A DNA stretch of 64,000 nucleotides from Sycobia sp. Sy_11 (taxonomy: Eukaryota; Arthropoda; Insecta; Hymenoptera; Epichrysomallidae): positions 5,429,001 to 5,493,000 of the forward strand of contig JACCIC010000003.1 of assembly GCA_018907035.1 (NCBI GenBank). The letters run 5' to 3'. The notes below the pieces were generated by a model that saw only the letters and a list, made by a program, of their open reading frames with translations, ran no database searches and had not been told where the DNA came from. Position numbers and translations under genes: made by a program. Positions 1 through 11,800 of this stretch are shown piece after piece. Position 1 is the first letter of the stretch. The number at the start of each line of letters is the position of its first letter.

Positions 1-575
1 TTGATAGTCATTAAATTATTAATTATATTTAATGGCCGAATGGTAAGTTTTTTTTATTATTTAAATTAAAGTTTTATTAATATATATATATAGAATAGTG
101 GTGACTATATAAAGAAAAGAAAAAAGAAATTATTTGAATAAAGTTTTGGTGGAATATAAAAAATTTCCACTCAATTTTGGAGTTAATCCTGCGACTCCAG
201 ACTCGGGAAGAATTCCCCTTCATTAAGTTAAATAGCGCAGTTAGATGGTATTGGTGAATAAAGAATAAAAAAAAAGATTGGATTATACAGTGCGGGATTG
301 GCGTTCTTATTTGGTACGCTAAATATTGTATGACACGATGGACATTGCCTTTTTATGCAAAAGTGACGATATACATCTATATATACATAGTTCGGAGGTT
401 TGTAAAAAAACACTGTTTTGCCATCATTTATTTTGTTCAAACTAAGAAAAACGTAGTCTCTGTCACAATTCTGACGATAATATAATGTATAAAAACCAAA
501 ATATAATTTGTTGTTACAAACTATATTCAGTATGATTTAGCATACAGGACCAATTTATAAGAGAAGGAGAAAGAA

Positions 576-577
<2 letters not shown>

Positions 578-669
<92 letters not shown>
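578..669. repeat. (CA)n-(GA)n compound microsatellite
   Basis: About 45 bp of CA dinucleotides are followed directly by about 40 bp of GA dinucleotides. The open frames across it are low-complexity artefacts. Nothing recognisable lies in bases 1-577, which are AT-rich and show no coding signal. Confidence 0.95.
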
Positions 670-673
<4 letters not shown>

Positions 674-779
674 CTCACGTAAGAGAAAATAAAATTTACA
701 AAAATCATAAGATATCCATAAGGTGTGAGTGTAGTGTCAGATTAACCTAAAGAACAAAAAATGTAATACCGACTAACGT

Positions 780-1105
780 CACACCTTCTTTAGGATACGA
801 ATCCCTAAGTTGGATATCAACATTCGTTTGGGCTGGCCCGGTATTAATACTTAAAGGGGACTACTTTGAGTTGATGTTCGTGATCCAAGACGCCACCTAG
901 TGGCCGCTGGTCGAACTGATTTTTAAAACCATTAACTTAATTTATTGATGAAAGTAAAATGATTTTCAATAAAAAACATAATCTATGTCCTTCACAAGGT
1001 AATATAGAATCTATATGCCAAATTTCAGAACAATCGGTTCAGTAGTTTTTTCGGTTATCGTGTACAAACAAAAGCGCGCTTTGTCTTTATAAAGTGGTAT
1101 GATGA

Positions 1106-1107
<2 letters not shown>
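780..1107 (+). mobile_element. possible 3' end of a non-LTR retrotransposon
   Basis: This block is richer in GC than its surroundings. It contains the phrase 'ccaaatttcagaacaatcgg' followed by 'ttcagtagtttt', a type of sequence I associate with the 3' ends of RTE-like LINEs in insects. It runs into a short ATG-type repeat and then a long (TA)n tract, as such elements commonly end in a microsatellite. No coding sequence is left. The assignment is from memory of the sequence style and is weak. Confidence 0.35.

Positions 1108-1186
<79 letters not shown>
1108..1186. repeat. (TA)n microsatellite, about 79 bp
   Basis: An uninterrupted TA dinucleotide run, one of the longest of about nine such tracts in the window. 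It directly follows the possible LINE 3' end and may have begun as its tail. Confidence 0.97.
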
Positions 1187-1188
<2 letters not shown>

Positions 1189-1477
1189 TTTGGTAATACA
1201 TATTACACTTTAGATAAATGCTTTTCTATTTATATCATCAATAACATTAATAGTATGTTTCTTTTACATAAATTTTTTCGCTATAGAATGTTCTCTAATG
1301 CCCATTCATAGAAAAGTTACTTCAAGGATACTACAATCAACAACAATGTAACTTAGCCTATAAATAAAAAACTTTATTGATAATTTAAGTATCTTATGCG
1401 CTCTTATCGGAGGCAAGCAGAGCTAGTAATAAATATAGCAGACATTGATGAAAAAGGGCTACAATAGAGCAGAAAAT

Positions 1478-1691
1478 TTTTTTTTTTTTTTTTTTATGTT
1501 ATTTAACGTCGCTCTATTTATGCTTCCAAATATTGGTGCTAATCAGCGACGGAGGTCTACGATGTGTTTGTAAACAAAGCACATGTAAATTATTACAGCG
1601 GTGCTTGTGTCAATCGGCCGAGACCGGGATTCGAACTCGGATCACCAAGTTACTAGTCCTTCGCTCTAGCGATCGAGCCATCGTAGGCCTC
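1478..1691 (-). mobile_element. tRNA-derived SINE, full length, with target-site duplication
   Basis: On the minus strand the element starts with a tRNA-like head: an A-box-like stretch at about 1680-1665 and a B box (AGTTCGAATCC) at 1638-1626. A non-tRNA body follows, ending in a poly(A) tail (poly-T on the plus strand, 1478-1495). It is flanked by an exact 13-bp direct repeat, tagagcagaaaat, at 1465-1477 and 1692-1704, the hallmark of LINE-mediated insertion. Two further copies of the body lie at 31511-31655 and about 20787-20866. I read this as a SINE rather than a tRNA gene because the tRNA-like part is fused to a repeated body and tail and has a target-site duplication. Confidence 0.85.
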
Positions 1692-1704
1692 TAGAGCAGA
1701 AAAT

Positions 1705-2304
1705 AATGTCTTTCAGGTAATGTTTAAATTATTTATAAATTTATGAATAATGTAGAAAATTGTAATTGAATAGAATTAGAACATAAATCATGTGAAACTG
1801 GTTGTATTGTATTGTAGAATTTGGGTAATATATTATGATAAATTATACTATTTGTTAACTGATAAAGAAAAGTTTCTCAATATATCCTCTGGATTATCCG
1901 TCAATTTACGTTAACCATAATTGTTTTTGTTTAAAGTTTATTCTTCTTAAAGTCGTCCACCTATATTTTCATAATATTAATACATGTAACATCTTTCCAA
2001 ATAGAATTTTGCCTATTATTTGTAATCACGCTATTAATATAAAATTTAATAATTGTATATTTATTCGTTGTAAAACTTACATCCTCTAGATTTTTCATTA
2101 TTCTTAAAAATTAATTTTATTAATACATGTGTTATAAAATAAATATTTGATTTAAGATTATTTCTTCTCCACAATTGATGAGTTTTATATAAAAATGAAC
2201 ATATATAGTTCGAAACACGTTATTAATATCTATAAATTAATTGTTTGCAGTAGTTTATAGTTTCACAATCACTTATCTATTTAATGCTTTAAAGTTTATA
2301 GTAC
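1705..2304. other. AT-rich stretch without a recognised gene
   Basis: About 600 bp of AT-rich sequence downstream of the stop codon of the wee1-like gene. It probably contains that gene's 3' untranslated region. I see no other feature. Confidence 0.5.
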
Positions 2305-5300
2305 TTAATTTACATACTTCCAAGAATACTTTGTGAAACTATTTTCATTATGCAAAAAGTCGCATCGGCTAATATCAGCTGCCGAAGGTCTATTTTTCGG
2401 ATCCAAATGAATCATTTGCTGTAGAAATTTTTATTAATATTTATAAAATAATATAATTTTTATTTGAACTGATATGAAATTACATGAGTTAAAATACAAG
2501 TAGTAATAATATATAATACAATATAAGTTTGAATAAAAGAAAAAAGAAAAATCTATTATGATTATTAATAATTTATATAATGTATAAAACATAATATATT
2601 AGGGGTGTGAATAAGTCTTTCCCGTTTTTTGTAAGAGATGGCGCCACCAATACTGTGCGAGTATTCAATGGTTACATATGTCATAATCAAAGCTTATTCA
2701 TATGTCAACAATTCCATACTAACACATTAGTTAAAATTTTTTCGCATCATAAATTTTTGATATCGTGAAAATGTCGAAATTTGAGCCGAGTCGACCTCAT
2801 TTGCGGGAAGTTTCACTTTATTGGTTCAATTTGAAGAAATCTGCTGCCGAGACGCATCGATTGCTTCAGGAGGCTTATGGAGAAGGTTGTGTCGATGATT
2901 CAAGTGTTCGCGGATGGTTTCGACGCTTCAAAAGCGGTGATTTCGACGTGGAAGACAAGGAGCGTTCCGGGCGGCCGCAAATCTTTGAAGATCGAGAATT
3001 GGCGACTTTGCTTGATGAAGATTCTTGTCAAACGCAAGAAGAACTTGCTGAAGCATTGGGAGTTGACCGAACAACCATTTCCAAGCGTTTGAAAGCCATG
3101 GGAATGATCCAAAAGCAAGGAAATTAGGTGCCGTACGAACTGAAGCTGAGAGACGTCGAACGGCGTTTTTTCACTTGCGAACAGCTGCTTCAGCGACATA
3201 AAAGAAAGGGTTTTCTGCATCGTATCGTGACTGGCGATGAAAAGTGGATACGTTACGATAATCCGAAGCGAAGAAAATCATGGGGACTACCCGGCCATGC
3301 ATCATCATCGACGGCCAAGCCAAATATTCATGGCGCCAAGCTCATGCTCTGTATATGGTGGGACCAGCTAGGTGTGGTTTACTATGAGCTTCTGAAACCG
3401 AATGAAAGGATCACAGGCGAGGTCTATCGACGACAATTGATGCGTTTGAGCCGCGCACTGCGAGAAAAACGGCCACAATACTCCGACAGGCACGACAAAG
3501 TTATTTTGCAACATGACAATGCTCGCCCACATGTTGCACCGCCGGTGAAAACATACTTAGAAACGCTCAAATGGGAAGTCCTACCCCACCCGCCGTATAG
3601 TCCAGACGTTGCTCCGTCTGATTACCATCTCTTCAGATCGATGACGCATGGCCTGGCTGACCAGCACTTCCATTCCTACGAGGAAGCCAAAAATGGGTGG
3701 ATGACTGGATAGAGGCCAAACCGGTCGAATTTTTTCGCAACGGGATTCGTATGTTGCCAGAAAGATGGGAAAAAGTTGTAGCTAGCGATGGCCAATACTT
3801 TCAATAATTCATTTGTAACCATTTTTTCACAATAAAGGCTCAAAATTTGAAAAAAAAAAAAACGGGAAAGACTTATTCACATACCTGATATTATAATATA
3901 AGTTATAAATAATTTGTTTTATAACAAAATTTTTTTATTCGAAGAAATTTATAAATTTTATAGAAACTTCAATGCTTAACAAGTACGTTGAAGTTTGTAT
4001 TATAAGTAAAATTTTAATTTTCATATAAGTAAAAGTATTTACCATTAAAAGATTGTAGAGATTATCGCTGTATTCGCTCAGTTTTATTAAATTTCCATTT
4101 CTTAGTTCATGCCAAGTTTGTCCGTTTTTAGGCAATGGACCGCCACCTGCGATCTCATAAATAGTTAATCCCAATGCAAAAATATCTGCCTTAGTTAAAT
4201 CTGAGTAATCATCACGCAACACTTCTTTCGACAGATATCTGTAAGTAAGAATGACAAAAATTTATATTTTTATATCAAGCAGCTTAATAATTTATTATAT
4301 TAATAATTTACTATTTTAATACTCTGTTAATATTCTTTTTTTTCTTTATATAAACATTTACAAATTTAAAACGTAAAATTATGTACTGTATATATTTAGA
4401 TATTGATTAAATTAAATTTGAACAGGTAATTAAGAAATTAAAAAATTAATAGTTCAAAGATATTGTATCAAGTTTCCATCATCGATTTATGTTTGAGTGT
4501 GTAAATTCTCAGAATTCAATTTAACGTATCTATATAGTTAAGTACAGAAACATACCTGCAATCGCCCTCATCCTCTAAATTTTGCACATTGTTTATGGAT
4601 GTAACATGACCCAAATCTCCTATTTTATAAATTGTTTCCTCTTCGTAGGCTGTTAAATAAGCTATATTATTACTGTCATCATAATTGTATCGTCGTTTTC
4701 GGGACCAAACTCTTTCTCGTGAAATAAAAATATTTTCTGGTTTAATATCCATATGTGCTAAATTTGTACCATGCATATACCTGAAAACGGTATAATGTAC
4801 TATTTAAAATAAGTCATAAATATGATAACTGATATTGATTTCATTCTCAATAAAATATATATATGCTTATCCTATTCTATACTGTTATTAAATCAGAATG
4901 ATACTAATTTAGATATCTTGGCTAAACCGTTTTAATTTTCAACATTTCAAGGACAGGATATAAACAAACTTTTTATCATTTAAATATAATACTATTTTCA
5001 AATTAACATTAGGACTATGAATAAGTTCTCGCTGTTTTTTTAAAAAACTAATAGTTCTATTCAAAATAAAAGGAATACAAATAAAGTATTGCTCATCACT
5101 AGAGAAAAGCCAGCATGTCTTTTAAGGCTATACAAGAAACGATCTATTTTTAATTTCTTTGTATGAATGAAAATGCTAGTCAACCAGGCCGAATGCCGTC
5201 GAACGGTAATGTGAAAATCAGAAGGGGCTGTATCAGGTAAATACGGGGTGTCGGATAAAACTTTCCAGTGAAGCTGAGTATTATTGTTTAACAATCACTT

Positions 5301-8300
5301 TCTTTTATCTCTGCTTGTATAGAGGTCGTTTTTCGTTTTGGTCTCGACTCAAATGCATCAATTGAAGCCGATAGTAATGCCCTAAAATAGTCTTATTCGG
5401 TTTGATCATTTCATAAGAAATTACACACTGCTGATCCCACAGAGAAAAAACTCCGAACCATGGGTTTTTAGTTTTGTGGACGATGTTGATAAATGACCGG
5501 GATGGTCTCAAGATTTCCTATGCTTTGGATTACGGTAATGTATCAGGTATGTGAATAAGTCTTTCCCGTTTTTTTTTTCAAATTTTGAGCCTTTATTGTG
5601 AAAAAATGGTTACAAATGAATTATTGAAAGTATTGGCCATCGCTAGCTACAACTTTTTCCCATCTTTCTGGCAACATACGAATCCCGTTGCGAAAAAATT
5701 CGACCGGTTTGGCCTCTATCCAGTCATCCACCCATTTTTGGCTTCCTCGTAGGAATGGAAGTGCTGGTCAGCCAGGCCATGCGTCATCGATCTGAAGAGA
5801 TGGTAATCAGACGGAGCAACGTCTGGACTATACGGCGGGTGGGGTAGGACTTCCCATTTGAGCGTTTCTAAGTATGTTTTCACCGGCGGTGCAACATGTG
5901 GGCGAGCATTGTCATGTTGCAAAATAACTTTGTCGTGCCTGTCGGAGTATTGTGGCCGTTTTTCTCGCAGTGCGCGGCTCAAACGCATCAATTGTCGTCG
6001 ATAGACCTCGCCTGTGATCCTTTCATTCGGTTTCAGAAGCTCATAGTAAACCACACCTAGCTGGTCCCACCATATACAGAGCATGAGCTTGGCGCCATGA
6101 ATATTTGGCTTGGCCGTCGATGATGATGCATGGCCGGGTAGTCCCCATGATTTTCTTCGCTTCGGATTATCGTAACGTATCCACTTTTCATCGCCAGTCA
6201 CGATACGATGCAGAAAACCCTTTCTTTTATGTCGCTGAAGCAGCTGTTCGCAAGTGAAAAAACGCCGTTCGACGTCTCTCAGCTTCAGTTCGTACGGCAC
6301 CTAATTTCCTTGCTTTTGGATCATTCCCATGGCTTTCAAACGCTTGGAAATGGTTGTTCGGTCAACTCCCAATGCTTCAGCAAGTTCTTCTTGCGTTTGA
6401 CAAGAATCTTCATCAAGCAAAGTCGCCAATTCTCGATCTTCAAAGATTTGCGGCCGCCCGGAACGCTCCTTGTCTTCCACGTCGAAATCACCGCTTTTGA
6501 AGCGTCGAAACCATCCGCGAACACTTGAATCATCGACACAACCTTCTCCATAAGCCTCCTGAAGCAATCGATGCGTCTCGGCAGCAGATTTCTTCAAATT
6601 GAACCAATAAAGTGAAACTTCCCGCAAATGAGGTCGACTCGGCTCAAATTTCGACATTTTCACGATATCAAAAATTTATGATGCGAAAAAATTTTAACTA
6701 ATGTGTTAGTATGGAATTGTTGACATATGAATAAGCTTTGATTATGACATATGTAACCATTGAATACTCGCACAGTATTGGTGGCGCCATCTCTTACAAA
6801 AAACGGGAAAGACTTATTCACACTCCTAATATTTATTTCTCATCGCCAATAATAATACGATGCAAAAAAACCCTTTTTCAGAAATTAATTTATCAGAAAT
6901 TAATACGTGACAAAATTTATTGGACGAGTCTCGGTTTCAATGCATACGGTATCAATGCCTCTACTTCTTAACACTTTACAAACTTAAACATTTATAAACA
7001 TTTGACATATCTATTTCCAATGTTTTTTCACACTCTGCCAGTGTGTGACACTGGTCCTGATCGAGTAATCCTCCAATTCTTCGTCTTCAAATTTTATCGG
7101 TGCGTCAGGACATTCTACATCCTTAAATTCAAAATCATTATTTTTGAACTATCGAAACCAGTTTCTGCATGTCGTATCCGATAGAGCATTTGGTCACTTC
7201 AAGTCAGAACAAGAATTATACATACATCAGCTGTAGATTTCTTTTGAATAACATAGTGCAATCGAATTCCCTCAAAATACACTTGATTTGGTACAAAAGT
7301 AGACATTTTCAGAACTAATAAACAATTCTTTCTTTACATTAAAATGATGTATTATACGCTGAAACTTAAATTTCAATACACTGCTGCTTTTCATGAATGC
7401 TATCATTCTCAATTCCAAAGACGGAGTATTGCTACTGCCATTTTTCAAAAAACGGCGAGATCTTATTCAAGATTATAATATTTATATATACAAATATTAA
7501 AATTCAATTAAGCTTGAATAAGGTTTCAAAACAAATATATAAATAACTATACTTAGTCATATTGATACTGATAGTAACCATTGTATGCATATACATATAA
7601 TTGTTAAATACGAAAATAATTGTGTTTAACATAAATTTGATAATATTTAAAAAATAAGATAATTTTAAATTAATTTTATTGTGAACATGTTGCTAACCTT
7701 TTGTCGATAACTATAGAAATGAAATCATTAGTAATTATGTTTTTAAACAGATCTTTTCTGTCAAACATAATTGAATCAAATAATATTATCAAATACTATA
7801 AACGAAAAATATCACAAAAATAAAACATGCAATATTCTAAAGTATCTAATTACAAAAGGTCTTATATATTTAAATATAATATGTCATTGTGTAAAAAAAT
7901 CATCAGTTATAATGAAAACTTTACCATAAATATTTAATTTTAAATAATAGAAACACTTCTGATTATACCTTAGTCCTTCGGTAATATGCAGCAAAATTTT
8001 TTGTATTTTAGTCTCTTCGATTAATCTACCATCACTTCTTGCATCTTCAATAACTTGGGCAAGATCACCACTATTACAATATTCAAGTTGAATACTCATG
8101 CAGTTGTCCTCGATCCAGGCAGAGTAGTATCTAACAATATGCTGGTGATTGTTCAAAGCAGCATTTGCATGCACTTCGTTTGTTGCACGTCTCTGAGAAA
8201 ACTGATTTGACCTAAGAGGGCGTGTACGTTTTACAGCGTATATGCAACCGTCAAGTCTGTTTAGACAACGATAGACAGATCCGAAAGCTCCATTGCCGAT

Positions 8301-8772
8301 CAATTCAAGCTCATGGAACTCGCGTTTGTAACGGGTTACATTCGTTTCACTCAACTCCAATGGCTGAATTAACGGAGATTGAGATAGCCGTAGATTCTGA
8401 TACGATTGGGAATGTTCTTCTTGCGATGAGCTGAAGCCTAGAACTCTCTGCGCATCGATCCTATATAAAAAAAATTTTAATACTTTTTAATTGAATATAT
8501 ATTAGTAGGTGAATAACGAAAGATCTGGATCACTTCCAGTGATCCAGAACTCTCTTAGCTCACAAAACTGTGGTCACGTATAGTTCTGAATCGCTTCCCG
8601 TGATCCAGAACTCTTCTAGTTCACAACGCTGACATCGCAGGCCTTGACATCAGTCACCTCTAGCACTATATACTTGCCTCTCTCTCTTTCGTTAAGGGAG
8701 AGAAAAGTATGTAGTTACACTAGCGGCGTGTATAAGAGAGAGAGAGCACTATTTACTTTTTTCTCCCTCTAC

Positions 8773-8810
<38 letters not shown>

Positions 8811-11800
8811 GGAAAATATATATCTTTCTCTTTCCTTATACCGCCCGCTGTGTTAGAGAGGAGATGGAATAGGAGCCTTAGCTTATAGCATACTCGAGAC
8901 TGTATGGCTGTTATTCTTCCCTTCTGTGGTGTTTATGGGAGCTAGACGAAAAGAAAACGATATAATTTTTCTCTGTGTCTGTAAAGACCCTTTTCCTACG
9001 CATTTACCAAAGCTGCATTGGTATCTACATACATGGACCAGTTTACGTCAGTTCGAGGAGGACGATTTAGTAATCGTTTTCATTGCAATCTACTGCAGGC
9101 AGACAACTCAATCGAACTTGTATTTTCTAAAACATTATGCACATTTACAAACACGCGCGCGCGCACGTATGTGTGTGGAAATCTGTTCTCTTGAAAATAA
9201 GCTGAGACTCCAAATTGTAGTAGACATTCTTAAAATTTACATACATATCATACAAAATCGAATTTCGTATTTTTAGTAATATCAATATTTAAATTTCCGT
9301 ACGGATGGTATTGAGAATTGAGAAAAAGTTTCAGATTACTAATATTACAATAATCTAAGGGATTTGAATTTGTATCTTTTATGTCTTTTTCTATTTGTTT
9401 AAAGTCCCAGAATGATGAATCGCGGTTTTTCCAGTTAGATCGTCGTTTGCACTGTCTAAACGTGCTTGAGTGTAGCGGCAAGGAGTGTATATTTGTAGAG
9501 CTCCCAAGCACGAAAACTCATAGAGATTGGACGATCTTTTGCCAACTGTCTTAATAGGTGACGCTTCATCTGAAATTATGACGTATGGCATCAACCATTC
9601 GATGTTTGTAATTTCTATTTTGAAATTTTCATATAGTTGTGCGTTATCAGTTGATCTCAATGTTGCTGTTTGCACAACAGCATTTAAATCGTTGCGTGAT
9701 CTGACGAGAATAAGTTCATTCTTTGCATTAATTATAATTTTACGGCAATCTTCAGCGAAACTGAAAATCATGTTAAGGGGAAGGGATGCATCAAAATAGC
9801 CTAAATTATCCGTGATAGTATTGGACTCTTCTATATAGAGCCATCCTACATTTTCGATTATTAAACTTAGATTCGGACTTAACGAAACCCAACCTTTCAT
9901 AAGGCTTAATTCCAGTATTTTTACATCTATTAATTTCTGTTGCATTCAATTCATATCGAATATCCTCAAATAAATAACAAATGGCGTTATTTACCAATTT
10001 TGTATTTTGCAACGCTGTAACATCATTTTTAGTAAGTTTACCGTATATTCGTAGCGAATTACGTGAAGGTAGGAGACACAAATCTTGATGTCGTATAGAT
10101 ATACGAATTTCATCAGTGTTACTAAAATTAATTGTTGTGTATAACTGGTAAGGGTAAACCTCATAATGCGCAATTGAATCATAAAATGCGAGAGGAGATC
10201 GTATACTTAGAACGTCCGCCATTTTGCATATAGTTGAAAAAAATATAATTTATTTTCCACAAGAAACGATGAATTTTACATCTATACTTTTTAGGAATTG
10301 AATGTCTTAAGATGCAAGTACTTTGACTACTTAGTTCTGATTCAGAGTTATCTTCTGACGAGAACAACAATGATACTTTAATTTAGGCTAAAGTCTGGTC
10401 GTTTACTGACATCACTGGCTGTACATGTAGCCAGTAGCGTTGTAAATAATTCCCATCGCTCACTAAGCTATTTGTTTAATGCGTAATCTTATCATTATAA
10501 CCTCTCATCGGAAATTCACTAGATCTCTGTTTTGAGAGACGATGTATAATTCTATATGATCTATGCATTTGACGGTTACTGGAAGGTAAATGACATGTGA
10601 AGGTACTTCAATAGTCTTATATCCTCGTGGCACTGCAAGAAAGCACTCGTGAATTTGTGCACACGAGGTTCATTTATATAGGCACCTGCTATACTCTATT
10701 CTTAAGGAATTTACCTTTAGAATAGTCACTGATAAATCGGAATTGTGTATAACACCTGCTGGCAAAATCCACTGTTGAAAGACCAAGAGTTTACCAACTG
10801 AATCTTTAGGTGCAAAGTTGATTTGACTACACTGAATAACAGTATGAAGCGTGATATTATTAGGCTTAAAACTTAATATTATGCCTTAATAACTGCCAAT
10901 CCGTAGGCTAATTAATTTCCTTATCGACATAAAATTTATTGTTATTTTCATCAATATTGGGAATCAAGTTAAATGTTAAAAGGTCAACTAAACCATGAAC
11001 ATAATTTTTATTAGATGAAAGTTTAATAGGAGGAAAATATTGAGCATCATGAATAGATGATGTACCGGAAGGCGTCAAAGTAAATCATACATTCATAATA
11101 GTTAAGTTAAGAATGACGTTTACTACAAAATGTATGAGATTATATAGAACTACTTCAAAAATTGTTTCATAGAAATTGCGAGCACGAATAACTGCAAATA
11201 TATGTATTAAAATCCTGATATCTTTCATTATTATACTTAACTTCAGCATGACCTAAGTAGAATATACGAGGGCGGTTCAATAAGTACTCGTGTTAGAAAT
11301 AAAAACACCATTTTTTTCAAAAACATTTTTTTTATTTTTCAACATAGTCCCCTTTTAAACAGATACACTTCTCCCAATGTTGTGGCCATTTTTTAACCCC
11401 TCCAAAAAAAGGATTGAGCAAAATTTTTTCCCGCGAGCCATTTCTTCATGTTGGGAAACAAGAAGAAGTCACAGGGAGCCAGATTGGGTGGGGTGAATAC
11501 GGGGGGTGCGGCAAAAATTATTAACGCAATTCATGCAGTTTGGTGGTGACAATTCCAGGTGAATGTGCTAGTGCGTTATCGTGATGAAACAACACCTTTC
11601 TCCACCAAGTGTGGCCGTGTCCCTTTCAATTTTTTGTCGAAGCGGCCCAATAACTCACTGTAGTATTGTCCAGTGATCGTTCTTTCTTTTTTTAGAAGGT
11701 CCATTAGGATAATGCCCTTCGCATCCCAAAAAATCTTCGAATAAACTCATTATTGTATCAAAAGTTCCTAATATATCAAATATTAGAAAAGAAAAGAACA

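Larger units (their letters stand above)
5009..7479 (-). mobile_element. old mariner relic, split by the insertion of mariner copy 2
   Basis: A decayed mariner whose ends read TTAGGACTATGAATAAG (left) and a matching degenerate repeat at about 7461-7479. Its transposase is on the minus strand. The N-terminus starts at about 7304 (MSTFVPNQVYF) and runs to the FLHRII.GDEK segment at about 6835-6865. It resumes after the nested copy with RNPK.RKS and continues through SLWDQQ...SYEMIKPN (5511-5305) to YLPDTAPSDFH (5294-5061). It has many stops and frameshifts. Without the nested 1287 bp and the duplicated TA it is about 1.18 kb, close to a whole mariner. Confidence 0.88.

Noticed and set aside
1099..1311. 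ORFs over dinucleotide repeats (poly-IY, poly-RE, poly-SL peptides) here and at other microsatellites
   Set aside because: Low-complexity translation of TA, GA or CT runs with no other coding evidence.
1617..1691. A tRNA gene on the minus strand
   Set aside because: The tRNA-like sequence is fused to a body and poly(A) tail that recur elsewhere in the window, and it is flanked by a target-site duplication. It is the head of a SINE.
2900..3220. ORFs antisense to the mariner transposase, also at 6208-6528
   Set aside because: Shadow frames of the transposase; they are identical in both copies only because the elements are.
2305..8460. The wee1-like locus as a simple pseudogene
   Set aside because: All five exons are open, the splice sites are standard, the phases match and every catalytic motif is intact. 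The mariners are confined to introns.
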